A stretch of DNA of 7,427 nucleotides, taken from the NCBI GenBank assembly GCA_038213005.1, contig JBBQTU010000211.1, forward strand, positions 1 through 7,427. Direction: 5' to 3'. How positions within the stretch are numbered: position 1 is the stretch's first letter; each line of letters begins with the position of its first letter. Positions 5,548 to 7,427 of the stretch are shown here, one piece after another. A model generated the notes under the pieces. It saw only the letters and a program-made list of their open reading frames with translations. It was not told the DNA's origin and made no database searches. The position numbers and the translations under genes are program-made. Source of the stretch: JBBQTU01 sp038213005. GTDB taxonomy: Bacteria; Planctomycetota; Phycisphaerae; Tepidisphaerales; Tepidisphaeraceae.

Positions 5548-6567
5548 ATGCGCAAACCGGATTTCACGAATCTGCAAAAGGTATTGGAACGCAAGCGGCC
5601 GGACCGGGCGACGTTGTTTGAGTTTTTCCTGAACGATTCGCTGTATGCGCGACTGGCAGGCGTGGCTCAGATGGGTGAGTGGGGCACTGAGGCGCGGTCT
5701 GCTCAGGTCGCCAAGGCGTATGCGAAAGCCGGGTATGACTATGTCACGGTGCCGGCGTCGAACTTCGGGTTTCCGCAGGGAAAGGCAGCGCACCTGAGCA
5801 GCCGGTCGCAAAATGATGGGGCGATGATCTGTGACCGGGCGAGTTTTGAGGCGTACGCGTGGCCGAGCCCCGACGCCGCGGAGTCGGCGCTGTGCGAAGC
5901 CCGCGCATGGCTGCCCGAGGGCATGAAGGCCGTCGTGTTCGGTCCCAACGGCGTGCTGGAGAACACGATTGGTCTGGTTGGGTATGAGAATCTGTGCCTG
6001 ATGATCATGGACGACCCGAAACTGGCCGGTGAGATTTTTGATGCCGTGGGGTCACGGATGGTTCGGTATTACGAGCTGTCGGCGTCGCACGAACTGGTGG
6101 GCGCGTGCATCTCCAACGATGACTGGGGCCACAACATGCAGACGATGCTGTGCCCGGAGGACATGCGAAAATTCGTCTTTCCGTGGCACAAGAAGATCGT
6201 CAAGACCATCCACGCGGCGGGCAAGTTCGCGATCCTGCATTCCTGCGGCAACCTGGCGCAGGTGATGGATGATGTGATCGACGACCTGAAGTTCGACGGC
6301 AAGCACTCGTATGAGGACAAGATCCAGCCGGTGGAGGAGGCCTATGAGAAGTGGGGAAGCCGGATCGCGATCCTGGGCGGGCTGGACCTGGATTTTGTGT
6401 GTCGCAGCACGCCGTCGGCGATCACTCAGCGCAGCCGCGAGATGCTGAAGCGGGCCGAAGCACGCGGCGGGTATGCCCTGGGCACGGGCAACAGCGTGCC
6501 GGAGTATGTGCCACAGGCGAATTACTTCGCGATGATCGAGGCGGCCGTGGGACCGGCATTTCCATAG
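5548..6567 (+). CDS. uroporphyrinogen decarboxylase (URO-D) family protein, possible methyltransferase-like enzyme
   Basis: A 339-residue TIM-barrel protein of the URO-D/MtaA-CmuA superfamily (PF01208). Members either decarboxylate uroporphyrinogen or move methyl groups to and from corrinoid cofactors. Recognisable parts are the N-terminal ATLFEFFLNDSLYARL helix region, NDDWGHNMQTML in mid-protein, and HSCGN with His231 and Cys233, the HxC zinc motif of the methyltransferase branch. The third zinc ligand of MtaA-type enzymes is a Cys near the C-terminus; the corresponding place here appears to be GTGNSVPEYVP (from Gly312), with no Cys. It lacks the features of true HemE as far as I can judge, so a haem-pathway role is unlikely. 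It stands alone, divergent from an AraC-family regulator across 191 bp, and is probably that regulator's target. No corrinoid protein gene is adjacent. The superfamily is certain; substrate and reaction are open. Confidence 0.9.
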   Translation: MRKPDFTNLQKVLERKRPDRATLFEFFLNDSLYARLAGVAQMGEWGTEARSAQVAKAYAKAGYDYVTVPASNFGFPQGKAAHLSSRSQNDGAMICDRASFEAYAWPSPDAAESALCEARAWLPEGMKAVVFGPNGVLENTIGLVGYENLCLMIMDDPKLAGEIFDAVGSRMVRYYELSASHELVGACISNDDWGHNMQTMLCPEDMRKFVFPWHKKIVKTIHAAGKFAILHSCGNLAQVMDDVIDDLKFDGKHSYEDKIQPVEEAYEKWGSRIAILGGLDLDFVCRSTPSAITQRSREMLKRAEARGGYALGTGNSVPEYVPQANYFAMIEAAVGPAFP

Positions 6568-6573
6568 CCCCAG

Positions 6574-6597
6574 CGAGCGGGGGACGTCAGCCGCTCG
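6574..6597 (+). terminator. hairpin just after the UroD-like gene
   Basis: CGAGCGG (6574-6580) and CCGCTCG (6591-6597) form a perfect 7-bp stem around a 10-base loop, starting 7 nt after the stop codon. No T-tract follows, so this may be a 3'-end stabilising hairpin or an inefficient terminator, not a classical intrinsic one. Confidence 0.45.
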
Positions 6598-6750
6598 ATT
6601 GGGACGCCAGAAGCGCCCCGCTCGGCAAACGGTCTGGAGGACCGCGTGTGCCACTCGCGAACTGAACTGGCAAACCGCGCCCCGGCCGTGGTCGCGATGG
6701 AGTAGCCGCGCGGCAACAGAACAGCATCGCCTCTCCCTGGAGTGCGGTAA
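6598..6750. other. non-coding remnant between hairpin and regulator fragment
   Basis: I see no gene here. Overlapping short frames run through on both strands without recognisable motifs. Stops at about 6700 and 6748-6750 in the frame of the downstream regulator fragment show that its missing N-terminus is not encoded intact in this stretch. Confidence 0.5.
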
Positions 6751-6762
6751 TCCAGTACCGCG

Positions 6763-7053
6763 TTGGCGAGGCGATTCATCGCCGGGAGGAAAACAGCTCG
6801 GGAGAAACTGGAGGCGGCCGGCGTGCTGGTCAGCCGCTCTGTCGGCACCACGCGGGAATACGAATTCAATCCCCGTTATCCCGCGAGGGCGGAACTGAAA
6901 AGTCTGATCGACCGCGCCCTGGCGCTCTACCCGGCCACCCTCCGGGATGAACTGCTCCTGACCCGCTCCCGGCCAATACCAACCGGTCGTCCTACGCTAC
7001 ATAATGGCGAGCCCCTTATGAAACACTTGGCAATTCCACCCACTCACGGGTAA
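6763..7053 (+). pseudogene. winged-helix transcriptional regulator, N-terminally truncated
   Basis: The frame carries the C-terminal half of a small winged-helix DNA-binding protein. Residues 2-19 look like a recognition helix (ARRFIAGRKTAREKLEAA). The wing follows, GVLVSRSVGTTREYEFN, leading into the marked NPRYP at 36-40. Then comes a helix with LKSLIDRALALYP and a basic tail, RSRPIPTGRP (68-77). This ending recalls small winged-helix proteins that close with a basic RRPRRTGKP-like tail. A stop at 6748-6750 in frame leaves only four more codons upstream, so the first ~35 residues of the usual domain are absent. The helix seems about three residues short, and the frame runs some 16 residues past the expected end. 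The only start would be TTG 6763, with no ribosome binding site. I take it as a decayed fragment, although a short expressed protein cannot be ruled out. Confidence 0.55.
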
Positions 7054-7098
7054 GGTCAGCAGCCGTAGTTCCTGATCGTTTCGAGCGAACGAAAGCCC

Positions 7099-7427
7099 AT
7101 GCTGACAAGGACCGCGTCAAGCCTGTTCGCGCTACTGACCTGCCTGGTCGGCTGCGCCCTTGCCCCTGCCGGGGGGTCCTGGGCTGGTGCGTTGCCGTTG
7201 GGAGGCAACTATCGGCCGGGACGATTCATGCCTGTTGTTATCGCCCCCGGCACCGAAGCCGCAGGACGGCAGTTTGGCGGGCCGGGCGTTCTCGGGGTTC
7301 GTGCTACGCACGCCAATCCGAGTGGTTGCGTGCTGGCGATGCCGGTGCTGAGTCGGCCGGATCTGCAGTTCGGCGGGATGGCTACGACTTTGGACTCTGC
7401 GGCCGATGCGTGGCATGAGGTCACATC
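7099..7427 (+). CDS. exported protein of unknown function, C-terminus cut by window edge
   Basis: The frame is open for 109 codons from ATG 7099 to the window edge, with an in-frame stop at 7066-7068 and no other good start between. Residues 1-30 are a typical signal peptide: Arg4, then hydrophobic SLFALLTCLVGCALAPAG, then small residues around SWAGA where signal peptidase I could cut. The Cys residues at 15 and 19 do not form a clear lipobox. The mature part begins LPLGGNYRPGRFMPVVIAP and is rich in Gly and Pro. I do not recognise a domain; GNYRPGRFMPV suggests a beta-rich exported or membrane-anchored protein as seen in planctomycete-type genomes. The ribosome binding site is weak. Third-position GC and the continuous frame support coding. 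Function unknown. Confidence 0.65.
   Translation, partial: MLTRTASSLFALLTCLVGCALAPAGGSWAGALPLGGNYRPGRFMPVVIAPGTEAAGRQFGGPGVLGVRATHANPSGCVLAMPVLSRPDLQFGGMATTLDSAADAWHEVT

Noticed and set aside
6052..6654. 200-codon minus-strand frame
   Set aside because: Antisense to the UroD-like gene, which has a full set of family motifs.
6522..6869. 115-codon minus-strand frame over the intergenic region
   Set aside because: It overlaps both the UroD-like end and the winged-helix remnant, and no homologous family is recognised.

Overview
The window reads as bacterial chromosome of moderately high GC content. Several protein features suit a member of the Planctomycetota or a related PVC lineage: an H+-pyrophosphatase with a secretory-type N-terminus, a UroD-like enzyme ending in the GTGNS/PEYVP style common in those bacteria, and the CarB tail. 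This assignment is an inference from protein flavour, not from a marker gene.

Left part (1-2202): most of a membrane proton-pumping pyrophosphatase, hppA, on the minus strand. Its promoter, ribosome binding site and N-terminus are visible, and its C-terminus lies beyond base 1. Next comes about 0.8 kb (2203-3030) without a credible gene. It holds GC-rich palindromes tied to a 20-bp direct repeat, two short tandem duplications, an operator-sized inverted repeat and an AT-richer stretch.

Middle part (3031-3933): a plus-strand MNT-type nucleotidyltransferase gene overlaps a HEPN gene, the arrangement of MNT/HEPN toxin-antitoxin-like pairs. The HEPN frame is conserved throughout but has an amber codon at position 33. 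Directly at its stop codon begins an orphan fragment coding for the last ~55 residues of carbamoyl-phosphate synthase large subunit (CarB), with no other part of carB in the window.

Right part (4021-7427): on the minus strand, an AraC-family regulator is followed by a DUF309 protein. Divergent from the regulator, across a 191-bp control region, is a uroporphyrinogen-decarboxylase-family (PF01208) enzyme that keeps the HxC metal-binding motif but appears to lack the third ligand of corrinoid methyltransferases. A hairpin follows it. Then come an N-terminally truncated winged-helix regulator remnant and the start of an exported protein that runs off the window.

Functionally, hppA is a self-contained energy-conservation gene, and the AraC/UroD-like pair looks like a regulator with its target. 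The 2.5-4.0 kb and 6.6-7.05 kb stretches look like scarred DNA, with a broken HEPN gene, a carB remnant and a regulator remnant. I see no fully intact novel system. The most notable points are the amber-interrupted HEPN next to an apparently intact nucleotidyltransferase, and the carB 3' fragment joined exactly to it.
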